Positions 1 to 5,106 of a stretch of DNA of 6,429 bases are shown here, in pieces. This stretch comes from Burkholderiaceae bacterium (GTDB taxonomy: Bacteria > Pseudomonadota > Gammaproteobacteria > Burkholderiales > Burkholderiaceae_C). Below the pieces are notes generated by a model. The model worked only from the letters and a program-made list of their open reading frames with translations. It was not told the DNA's origin and searched no databases. Each line of letters opens with the position of its first letter. Within the stretch, counting starts at the first letter, position 1. Position numbers and translations under genes: made by a program. The stretch spans positions 1 through 6,429 of the forward strand of contig JAIRQU010000127.1 in the NCBI GenBank assembly GCA_031256305.1, written 5' to 3'.

Positions 1-978
1 CGGCATGCTCAATTACTCGAAACACTAGCGCGGCTGCGTGGAGATACGGAAAGGCGCAAGCGTGAGCTTGAGCAGACCGATGCCGGCCTGCACAACGGCG
101 ATGTGCTGGGTTTGAACCCGCGCGATGGCGGGCGCAGCGGTTTGCCGCGTACCGCGCCGCCGCGTGATGCCGGGCGCGAGACGCGCCGCCGCGCCGCTGC
201 CCCGGAACGGGAACCGGCGCATGAGCGCAAGCGCGGGTACGAGGGCAGGCCGCGTGAACCGCAACGGGCCGCGGCGCGCACCAAAGACCCGCGCGCCGAG
301 CGTGAGGCGCGGCGCAACGAACAGGCCGGGCAAGAGCCGCTTTCCCGCCCGATGATTGACTTTGTGCTCAGTGAAATCGGGCGTCCGCTGCCGCTGCCCG
401 CCGCGCCGCCGCCCCAGTCAGAGCCTTGGCCAGCTCCGCGCATTCAAACCGAACCCGCCGTGCCCTCGTTTGTCGAGCAGGCGCGGCGGCGCGCGTTTTG
501 GGAGCTGCCGCGGATGCGCGCCGGATTGTGGGTTGCCGCCGGCATACTGGTCTTGACGCTGGCGGTGCAAGTGGCCGTTGGCCTGCGCGACTCGCTGGTG
601 GCGCAGCATCCGGGCGTCAGGCCGCTGTTACAGGCGCTGTGCCGCCCGGCGCGGTGCCAGATCACGCCGTGGCGGCATCTGGACGCGGTGGTTATCGACA
701 GTTCCGCCCTCGCGCGCACGGGTTCCGATGCTTTTCGCTTTGCGGTCACGCTGCGCAACAATGGCGCGGCGCCCGTGGCCATGCCAGCGCTGGAACTGGC
801 GTTGACCGACGCGCTGAATCAGCCGCTGGCGCGGCGCGTGCTCAGTCCCGCCGATTGGGGCGCGCCGCTGCAACTGGCCGCGCACGGCGAATTCAATGGC
901 ACCGCCCAGCTGACGGTGGGGCGCGAGGCCAATCCTCAAGCTGTCAACAATTATTTGCTGTCAGCCTTTTATCCTTAA
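1..978 (+). CDS. DUF3426 family membrane protein (zinc-ribbon/MJ0042 type), 5' end outside window
   Basis: The reading frame is open from the first base, so the true start lies left of the window; an internal GTG at 103 is the first start-like codon but is probably not the real start. The visible protein has three parts. A long Arg/Pro/Ala-rich, low-complexity linker covers bases 1-510. A single transmembrane helix (WVAAGILVLTLAVQVAVGL) lies at about 523-582. A C-terminal domain of about 130 residues begins RDSLVAQHPGVRPLLQALC, includes the motif FAVTLRNNGAAPVAMPALELALTD and ends NNYLLSAFYP, which fits DUF3426. Full-length members carry a Cys-rich zinc ribbon at the N-terminus; that part is not in this window. 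By topology the C-terminal domain would face the periplasm. Two cysteines (CRPARC, 637-660) sit in that domain. The cellular role of the family is unknown. The kinase gene begins 14 nt after the stop, suggesting cotranscription. Confidence 0.85.
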   Translation, partial: RHAQLLETLARLRGDTERRKRELEQTDAGLHNGDVLGLNPRDGGRSGLPRTAPPRDAGRETRRRAAAPEREPAHERKRGYEGRPREPQRAAARTKDPRAEREARRNEQAGQEPLSRPMIDFVLSEIGRPLPLPAAPPPQSEPWPAPRIQTEPAVPSFVEQARRRAFWELPRMRAGLWVAAGILVLTLAVQVAVGLRDSLVAQHPGVRPLLQALCRPARCQITPWRHLDAVVIDSSALARTGSDAFRFAVTLRNNGAAPVAMPALELALTDALNQPLARRVLSPADWGAPLQLAAHGEFNGTAQLTVGREANPQAVNNYLLSAFYP

Positions 979-992
979 ATGATCGACGATTC

Positions 993-1901
993 ATGACAAC
1001 ACTCATTTGCGGCTCGCTCGCGTTCGACACCATCATGGGCTTCGAGGGGCGCTTTGCCGCGCAGATCCTGCCCGAACAACTGCATATTCTCAACGTCTCG
1101 TTCCTGGTGCCCACGCTGCGGCGCGACTGGGGCGGATGCGCGGGCAACATCGCTTACGCCATGCGGCAACTGGGCGGCCAGCCGCTGCCGGTGGCCACGC
1201 TGGGCAGCGACGGGGCGGAATATCTGGAACGGCTGCGCCAACTGGGCATCGGCACCGGTTTCATCAAGACGCTGCCCGACGCCTACACCGCGCAGGCGAT
1301 GATCATGACCGACCAGGACAACAACCAGATCACCGCGTTTCACCCCGGCGCGATGGCGCGCGCGCACGAAAACGCGCTGCCGCTGCCCTTGCCCGATGCC
1401 CTGGACGCGCGCCTGGCCATCATTTCGCCCGACGGGCGCGAAGCCATGTGCCAGCGCGCCGAGCAATTCGCGCGCGCGGGCATTGCGTTCGTGTTCGACC
1501 CCGGTCAGGGTCTGCCGATGTTCGATGGCGCGGAGTTGGCGCATTTCGTCGAACTGGCGGACTGGGTGGCCGTTAACGACTATGAAGGCCGCATGTTGTG
1601 CGAGCGCATGGGACAAACGCTGGCCGACATCTCCCGGCGCGTGCGGGGCCTGATCGTAACGCTGGGCGGCCCGGGGTGCGACGTGTGGCAGGCCGGCGCC
1701 CAGACCCACGTGCCCGCCGCCACGCCCACGGCGGTGGTTGACCCCACCGGGTGCGGCGACGCCTGGCGCGGCGCGCTGCTTTACGGCCTGGAGCAAGGCT
1801 GGCCGCTGGAACGCTGCGCGGCGCTGGGCAACCGCCTCGGCGCGCTCAAGGTGGCCACGCGCGGGCCGCAGAACTACACGCTGGCGCCGCAAGTTGGGTA
1901 A
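993..1901 (+). CDS. PfkB-family carbohydrate/adenosine-type kinase
   Basis: The 302-residue protein is complete and of normal length for the ribokinase/PfkB family, which transfers the ATP gamma-phosphate to a sugar or nucleoside hydroxyl in the cytoplasm. It begins MTTLICGSLAFDTIMGFEGRF. The glycine-rich substrate motif GGCAGN is at residues 47-52. The C-terminal signature DPTGCGDAWRGALLYG gives the anion hole (GCG, 253-255) and the catalytic base Asp256. The family signature usually has GAGD; Cys replaces the first Ala here, which I recall as normal for the betaproteobacterial subgroup often annotated adenosine kinase. The substrate is not readable from sequence, so adenosine, another nucleoside or a sugar are all possible. 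The ATG at 993 is chosen because it starts the conserved N-terminal strand and no in-frame start lies close upstream. There is no good Shine-Dalgarno sequence, so translation may be coupled to the preceding gene. Confidence 0.9.
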   Translation: MTTLICGSLAFDTIMGFEGRFAAQILPEQLHILNVSFLVPTLRRDWGGCAGNIAYAMRQLGGQPLPVATLGSDGAEYLERLRQLGIGTGFIKTLPDAYTAQAMIMTDQDNNQITAFHPGAMARAHENALPLPLPDALDARLAIISPDGREAMCQRAEQFARAGIAFVFDPGQGLPMFDGAELAHFVELADWVAVNDYEGRMLCERMGQTLADISRRVRGLIVTLGGPGCDVWQAGAQTHVPAATPTAVVDPTGCGDAWRGALLYGLEQGWPLERCAALGNRLGALKVATRGPQNYTLAPQVG

Positions 1902-2002
1902 TGCAACGCTGAAACAAGTCCGCCGCCCGGCAGCTTTGCCCGGCTCTCATCACCCCGCGCCTGACGCAGCAGAAGTCTGACGGCTCAAGGCGCCGCATCA
2001 AC

Positions 2003-2034
2003 AAAAAGGCCCGCGCCTTTTCAGGTGCGGGCCT
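2003..2034 (-). terminator. Rho-independent terminator of the histone-like gene
   Basis: Arms AGGCCCGCGCCT (2007-2018) and AGGTGCGGGCCT (2023-2034) form a 12-bp stem with one G-U wobble and a four-base loop. Read on the minus strand the stem is followed by a run of T (complement of A at 2003-2007). It sits 25 bases past the stop codon of the minus-strand histone H1-like gene. No T-run follows on the plus strand, so it should not be an efficient terminator for the convergent kinase gene. Confidence 0.85.
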
Positions 2035-2058
2035 GGCGGGCCGGAAAGGCTGAACCGG

Positions 2059-2292
2059 TCAGGGTTGACCGGCCTGCGGGAAAGGCCATGCCGCTTGCGG
2101 CGCGAGTGTGGTCGCAGGGGCAGGCTTTTTGGCCGGGGCTTTCTTGGCTACGGCTTTCTTGGCCACGACCTTTTTGGCCGGAGCCTTCTTGGCTACAGCT
2201 TTCTTGGCCACGACTTTTTTGGCCGGAACCTTCTTGGCTGGAGCTTTCTTGACGGCCGCTTTTGGGGCGGCGGGTTTCTTTGCAGTTGCCAT
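2059..2292 (-). CDS. Histone H1-like nucleoid protein (Lys/Ala-rich)
   Basis: The 77-residue protein consists mainly of AKK, PAKK and VAKK units, followed by a short non-basic tail ending [12 protein letters not shown]. This matches the histone H1-like proteins of Burkholderiales, which resemble the C-terminal tail of eukaryotic H1 and bind DNA non-specifically as nucleoid-associated polycations. A 15-residue unit, [V/A][14 protein letters not shown], occurs twice in tandem, with partial copies on both sides. The start is set by an AGGAGA ribosome binding site five bases before the ATG. The gene is convergent with the kinase gene and ends in its own intrinsic terminator. The long reading frames antisense to it, rich in Phe, Leu and Ala, are shadows of the AAG/GCC codon pattern. 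The family is known to vary in length through repeat number. Its targets cannot be read from the sequence. Confidence 0.88.
   Translation of the reverse strand: MATAKKPAAPKAAVKKAPAKKVPAKKVVAKKAVAKKAPAKKVVAKKAVAKKAPAKKPAPATTLAPQAAWPFPQAGQP
2141..2230 (-). repeat. Tandem 45-bp repeat inside the histone-like gene
   Basis: Units at 2141-2185 and 2186-2230 are both 45 bp and differ at three positions (about 93% identity). Two differences are synonymous (AAG/AAA Lys, GCC/GCT Ala) and one changes Ala to Val. Degenerate partial copies flank the pair (about 2126-2140 and 2231-2250). The unit length is a multiple of three, so gain or loss of a copy keeps the frame. Confidence 0.9.
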
Positions 2293-2297
2293 GACTT

Positions 2298-2303
2298 TCT
2301 CCT
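2298..2303 (-). promoter_or_regulatory. Ribosome binding site of the histone-like gene
   Basis: On the minus strand AGGAGA is followed by five bases and then ATG. It is the strongest Shine-Dalgarno sequence I noticed in the window and fixes the start of the histone-like gene at 2292. It suggests high translation, as expected for an abundant nucleoid protein. Confidence 0.85.
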
Positions 2304-2310
2304 AGATCGA

Positions 2311-2322
2311 GTTGATATCAAC
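2311..2322. promoter_or_regulatory. Perfect 12-bp palindrome GTTGATATCAAC before the histone-like gene
   Basis: The sequence is identical on both strands and stands out as AT-rich within GC-rich DNA. Its edge is 18 bases from the ATG and 7 bases from the ribosome binding site. It could be an operator for a dimeric regulator or part of a promoter, since GATATC is a weak -10 candidate with no good -35 partner. Function is inferred only from symmetry and position. Confidence 0.4.
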
Positions 2323-2328
2323 AACGGG

Positions 2329-2370
2329 AAGAAAACGTCGCCGCGCAACCGTTTGCACTGCGCGGCGGCG
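2329..2370 (-). terminator. Terminator-like hairpin in the histone-gene leader
   Basis: Arms CGTCGCCGCGCA (2336-2347) and TGCGCGGCGGCG (2359-2370) pair over 12 positions with one G-U and an 11-nt loop. On the minus strand the stem is followed by TTTTCTT (complement of 2329-2335). It lies about 40 bases before the histone-like start codon, so it could end an upstream transcript or act as an attenuator. The interrupted T-run makes it weaker than the terminator at 2003-2034. Confidence 0.5.
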
Positions 2371-2407
2371 ATTCATGGCAACGGGCCGTGAAGCTCCCGC
2401 CATGAAT
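2371..2407 (-). other. Hairpin with 9-bp perfect arms next to the terminator-like stem
   Basis: ATTCATGGC (2371-2379) and GCCATGAAT (2399-2407) are perfect reverse complements separated by 19 bases, within which GGG and CCC can pair further. It directly abuts the hairpin at 2336-2370 with no spacer, so on the minus strand two stems are stacked just before the T-rich run. The role is unknown. Confidence 0.5.
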
Positions 2408-2693
2408 ACGAACGGCAGCCTGCGCCCGGCGCGCCGGAGGGCGGCGCGAAAAAAGGCAAGCTGCGGATTTAAGGTTGGAGGCGCGATCAACGACTGGATG
2501 ATCGCTGGTCAGGCCCATCGTCAATAGTGCCCTAGCGCGCTCACGCAACGCTCCCATTTCGCTGGCGCTGGCGCGCCGCACGGCTGGACGTGTTTGACAA
2601 GCCGATGCGCCAACGGGCTGCCCGCGCAACTGCGCCGGCAACCTGGGCGTCATGATGTTTTCGATCTGGTTGAACATCGGCATGATGGGCAAG

Positions 2694-2728
2694 TGCTCCA
2701 ATTATGGGAGCAAGCCCGTCAGTTGCAA
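2694..2728 (-). promoter_or_regulatory. Candidate sigma70 promoter with inverted repeat around the -10
   Basis: On the minus strand TTGCAA (2728-2723), a 16-bp spacer and CATAAT (2706-2701) match the consensus at 4/6 and 5/6 positions. A perfect 6-bp inverted repeat, TGCTCC (2694-2699) and GGAGCA (2707-2712), brackets the -10 element. GGGC/GCCC at 2687-2690 and 2714-2717 extend the pairing. The inverted repeat could be an operator. Transcription would start near 2694 and run toward the histone-like gene, whose start codon is about 400 bases away. Confidence 0.35.
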
Positions 2729-2769
2729 AGCATTGGCGAGCTTGCGCCGCTCAAAGCTGTTGCAACCAA

Positions 2770-2784
2770 GCAAAAAATTTTTGC
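2770..2784. other. A/T-tract palindrome GCAAAAAATTTTTGC
   Basis: Seven-base arms GCAAAAA and TTTTTGC surround a single central A. It is the most AT-rich stretch I noticed in a very GC-rich window. Such A-tracts bend DNA and bind nucleoid proteins. It lies about 42 bases upstream of the candidate -35 at 2723-2728 on the minus strand, the usual place for an UP element or activator site. The role is inferred. Confidence 0.3.
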
Positions 2785-2825
2785 GCGGCTGTGTTGAAGG
2801 CATGGCGCGCGTTGCGCGGCCTGTG

Positions 2826-2945
2826 GGCATGGCCTACGCGGGGGAACCTTGCTGATCGCGCGCAACCGCATGGGCCATGCGGGCGCGGCGCGCGTTGCCG
2901 TCATGCGCGCCAAGCGAATAGTTTGCGTGCCGCGCGGGCCATGCC
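2826..2945. repeat. Cluster of GCATGGSCC palindromic repeats downstream of ampD
   Basis: GGCATGGCCTACGCGG (2826-2841) and the reverse complement of 2930-2945 agree at 14 of 16 positions. They form an inverted pair separated by 88 bases. Between them CCGCATGG-G-CCATGCGG (2866-2882) is a perfect interrupted palindrome with the same core. The right-hand copy touches the ampD stop codon. The pattern resembles REP/BIME-type intergenic elements, and the outer pair could form a long stem in the 3' end of the ampD mRNA. No T-run follows, so it is not a standard terminator. Confidence 0.5.
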
Positions 2946-3563
2946 TCAAGCCGCCATCCGCGGCCAGTCGAGCGGGCGGTCGAGCCGCGCCATCAGTTGA
3001 CGCTGCAAGCGCGCCCAATCGAATCCCGCACCGGGATCGCGCTTGCGGCCCGGCGCGACGTGCTCGTGTCCGGCGATGGCGGCAATGGGGTAATGGCGCG
3101 CCAGATCAGCCGTCAGGCGCGCCAGGGCCGCGTATTGCGGGGCTGCGAAGGGCTGGCCTTCCAGCCCTTCGAGTTCGATGCCAATGGCATAGTCATTGCA
3201 GTTGGCGCGTCCGCGCCAGCACGATGCGCCGGCGTGCCAGGCGCGCTCGTCGCCGCTGACGCACTGAATGATCTGGCCGCCGCGCCGGATGAAGAAATGC
3301 GCCGAGACTTGCAGCCCGCGCAAGGTCTGGAAATACGGATGCGCGTCCCAGTCGAGCCGGTTGCCAAACAGATCGAGCACCGCCACGCCGCCGTAAACGC
3401 CCGGCGGCAGGCTGATCGAATGCAGCACGATCAGGCTGATGTCGGCGCCCGCCGGGCGCGGGCCAAAGTTGGGGGAAGGCTGGCGCTGGGCCGGGCGGTA
3501 CCAGCCGCCGCGCCAAAGATCGCCGCGATCACCGCGCGCGGGCTTATGCCCCGCCGTCGTCAT
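2946..3563 (-). CDS. ampD: 1,6-anhydro-N-acetylmuramyl-L-alanine amidase AmpD
   Basis: The 205-residue protein matches cytoplasmic AmpD, a zinc amidase that cleaves the lactyl-amide bond between anhydroMurNAc and the stem peptide during murein recycling. Loss of it raises anhydro-muropeptide levels and, where AmpR/AmpC exist, induces beta-lactamase. Family landmarks are present: RQPSPNFGPRP, VLHSISLPPG with zinc ligand His48, SAHFFIRRGG, WHAG, CNDYAIGIELEG with catalytic Glu130, GHEHVAPGRKRDPG with zinc ligand His166, Lys174 and zinc ligand Asp176, and FDW. No signal peptide is visible, as expected for AmpD rather than periplasmic amidases. It is about 20 residues longer than the enterobacterial protein, mostly from a short polar N-terminal extension. 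The only ATG before the conserved core is inside the 3' end of pilR (20-nt overlap), with GAGG only three bases ahead, which suggests translational coupling. Confidence 0.95.
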   Translation of the reverse strand: MTTAGHKPARGDRGDLWRGGWYRPAQRQPSPNFGPRPAGADISLIVLHSISLPPGVYGGVAVLDLFGNRLDWDAHPYFQTLRGLQVSAHFFIRRGGQIIQCVSGDERAWHAGASCWRGRANCNDYAIGIELEGLEGQPFAAPQYAALARLTADLARHYPIAAIAGHEHVAPGRKRDPGAGFDWARLQRQLMARLDRPLDWPRMAA

Positions 3564-5106
3564 GATCCTCGGCGTCGGCGCGCTCGTCCGCGCCGCTGCC
3601 CGGCGCGGTGATGCCCAAGCGCGCCATGCGGTAGCGAATCTGCCGCAGGTTCAGGCCCAGCCGCGCGGCGGCGGCGGTGCGGTTGAAACCCGTTTGCTCC
3701 AGCGCCCGCACCAGCACGCGCCGCTCCTGCTCGTCGATCCACGTTTGCAGGTCGTGCGGCAGGCGGGCCGGGTTTATCGGCGCGCCGCGCGCGTCCGGTT
3801 CGTCCGGCAAGGGCGCGGGATGGGTCGGCTCGAAGCCGGATTCGGCCCGATCATGGGCCGTGTCCGATAAATCACCCAGGCCGCTGATTTCACCCAACGC
3901 CACAGCGCGATGCAGGATGTTTTCCAGCTCGCGCACGTTGCCCGGCAGCGGCTCGGCTTGCAGTCTGGCCAGCAAGCACGATGGCAGCCTGGGCGCGGGC
4001 AGCCCTGTCTGGCCCGTGATGCGCGCCAGCAACGCGCGCGCCAGCAAGGGCAGGTCGGCGCGCCGCTCGCGTAAGGGCGGTACCACGATTTCGATCACGT
4101 TCAGGCGGTAGTACAGGTCTTGCCGGAAGCGCCCGGCCTGCACCTCGGCGGCCAGGTCCTTGTGGGTGGCGCTGACGAAACGCACGTCCACCGCTTCTTC
4201 CTGCGGTTCGCCCAGGGGGCGGATGCGCCGCTCCTGAATCGCGCGCAGCAGCTTGGCCTGCATGGCCAGCGGCAGGTCGCCGATTTCGTCGAGGAACAGC
4301 GTGCCGCCGCGCGCGGTCTGAAAGAAGCCTTCCCGGTCTTGCACCGCGCCGGTGTAAGCGCCCTTGCGCACGCCGAAGAATTCGGCCTCCAGCAAATTCT
4401 CAGGAATCGCGCCGCAGTTGACCGGCACGAACGGAGCGCCCGCGCGGTGGCTGCAATCGTGGATGGCGCGCGCCACCAGTTCCTTGCCGGTGCCGCTTTC
4501 GCCGCGCACCAGCACCGGGGCCATGCTGGGCGCGACCTTGACGATGAGCGTCTTGACCGCCCGCATGACCGGCGAATCCCCCACCAGCCGCGCCAGGGCG
4601 CGACCGGCGCTGGAAAGATCGGCGGCGTCCCGCGCCGTCGCCTGCACATCCGGGGGCGCGGGTTGGGGCGCGGCAGGGGCAACAATGGCGGCCGCCACGT
4701 TCAGGGCGGCGCCGGGCGCGGCCTGCACCGCGTTGCGCACCACGGCGCGGAACTGCTTCAAATCGACCGGCTTGGTCAAGTAATCGAACGCGCCTTGCTT
4801 GAGCGCCTCGACCGCGTTTTCCGCCGAGCCATAGGCGGTGATGACGATACTGCGCTCGATGCGTCGGGCCTGGGCCAGTTCGCGCAGCAATTCCAGTCCC
4901 AGCCCGTCGGGCAGGCGCATGTCGGTGATGAGCACGGCAAAGCGCTGCCGCCCCAGCAGCGCGCGCGCTTCCGACAGCGAACCGGCGGTGCTGACAGCGT
5001 ATCCCTCGCGCAGCAGCGTCAGCTCGTAGAGCGTGCGCAGATCGGGTTCGTCGTCCACCACCAGAATGGGCGCCGGCGATGTGCTTGAAGATGCGTCGCG
5101 GGTCAT
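3544..5106 (-). CDS. pilR: Sigma54-dependent response regulator PilR (NtrC family)
   Basis: This is a 520-residue activator of type IV pilin transcription, phosphorylated by PilS. The receiver domain (about 13-128) has acidic pocket DDE (18-20), phosphoacceptor Asp62, Thr90 and Lys112. A Pro/Ala linker follows (about 130-165). The AAA+ sigma54-interaction domain (about 173-400) has Walker A GESGTGKE (202-209), the sigma54 contact loop GAYTGA (249-254), Walker B GGTLFLDE ending at Asp273-Glu274, and the arginine-rich RFRQDLYYRLNV and PPLRERRADLP segments. A Fis-type helix-turn-helix (NRTAAAARLGLNLRQIRYRMARLGI, 475-499) is followed by an acidic 21-residue tail. The loop has Tyr where GAFTGA is the norm. 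The ATG at 5106 is chosen because it overlaps the pilS stop as ATGA and begins just before the receiver domain. There is no Shine-Dalgarno sequence, so coupling is likely. NtrC-family alternatives are less likely given the adjacent PilS-type kinase. Confidence 0.93.
   Translation of the reverse strand: MTRDASSSTSPAPILVVDDEPDLRTLYELTLLREGYAVSTAGSLSEARALLGRQRFAVLITDMRLPDGLGLELLRELAQARRIERSIVITAYGSAENAVEALKQGAFDYLTKPVDLKQFRAVVRNAVQAAPGAALNVAAAIVAPAAPQPAPPDVQATARDAADLSSAGRALARLVGDSPVMRAVKTLIVKVAPSMAPVLVRGESGTGKELVARAIHDCSHRAGAPFVPVNCGAIPENLLEAEFFGVRKGAYTGAVQDREGFFQTARGGTLFLDEIGDLPLAMQAKLLRAIQERRIRPLGEPQEEAVDVRFVSATHKDLAAEVQAGRFRQDLYYRLNVIEIVVPPLRERRADLPLLARALLARITGQTGLPAPRLPSCLLARLQAEPLPGNVRELENILHRAVALGEISGLGDLSDTAHDRAESGFEPTHPAPLPDEPDARGAPINPARLPHDLQTWIDEQERRVLVRALEQTGFNRTAAAARLGLNLRQIRYRMARLGITAPGSGADERADAEDHDDGGA

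Larger units (their letters stand above)
2329..2694 (-). ncRNA. Candidate structured RNA or long leader upstream of the histone-like gene
   Basis: No convincing protein gene occupies this interval, yet minus-strand signals are ordered as in an RNA gene. They are a sigma70-like promoter at 2701-2728, a 7-bp hairpin (GCGATCA arms, 2483-2489 and 2499-2505), a 9-bp hairpin (ATTCATGGC arms, 2371-2379 and 2399-2407), and immediately after it a 12-bp stem at 2336-2370 followed by TTTTCTT. The inferred transcript is about 365 nt from an A near 2694. I checked by eye for tmRNA, RNase P RNA, 6S and tRNA hallmarks and recognised none. It could be a small RNA, an attenuated 5' leader of the histone-like gene, or simply the 3' region of the ampD operon. 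There is no evidence of transcription. Confidence 0.3.

Noticed and set aside
426..992. Upstream extension of the kinase frame to 426
   Set aside because: It overlaps the well-supported DUF3426 frame, shows only Arg/Ala/Gly-rich shadow composition, and the family N-terminus begins at 993.
2126..2250. Regular repeats as a CRISPR array
   Set aside because: The units are directly adjacent, without unique spacers, and encode Lys/Ala repeats in frame.
2108..2305. Plus-strand frame encoding [19 protein letters not shown] repeats, like a membrane peptide
   Set aside because: It is the antisense shadow of the AKK/PAKK codons of the histone-like gene, which has the ribosome binding site and terminator.
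2427..2456. GCGCCG-GAGGG-CGGCGC hairpin next to six A/T as another terminator
   Set aside because: On the minus strand the T-run precedes the stem, and on the plus strand the stem is followed by A rather than T, so neither orientation fits an intrinsic terminator.
2594..2622. TTGACA at 2594-2599 on the plus strand as a promoter
   Set aside because: No -10-like hexamer lies 16-18 bases downstream (the sequence there is GCTGCC) and no plus-strand gene follows.
2318..2701. Minus-strand open frame of 127 codons (MEHLPIMPMFNQIENIM...) in the gene-free interval
   Set aside because: It starts with TTG without a ribosome binding site, its GC3 bias fades after about 20 codons, it contains no recognisable domain, and it ends in Arg/Ser/Pro-rich noise across the hairpins. 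The first 20 codons look codon-biased, so a short peptide cannot be fully excluded.
2293..2945. Sigma54 (-24/-12) promoter that PilR might act on
   Set aside because: I looked for GG-N10-GC with TGGCAC/TTGC context on both strands. The nearest candidates (for example TGGCGAGCTTGC near 2734) have wrong spacing.
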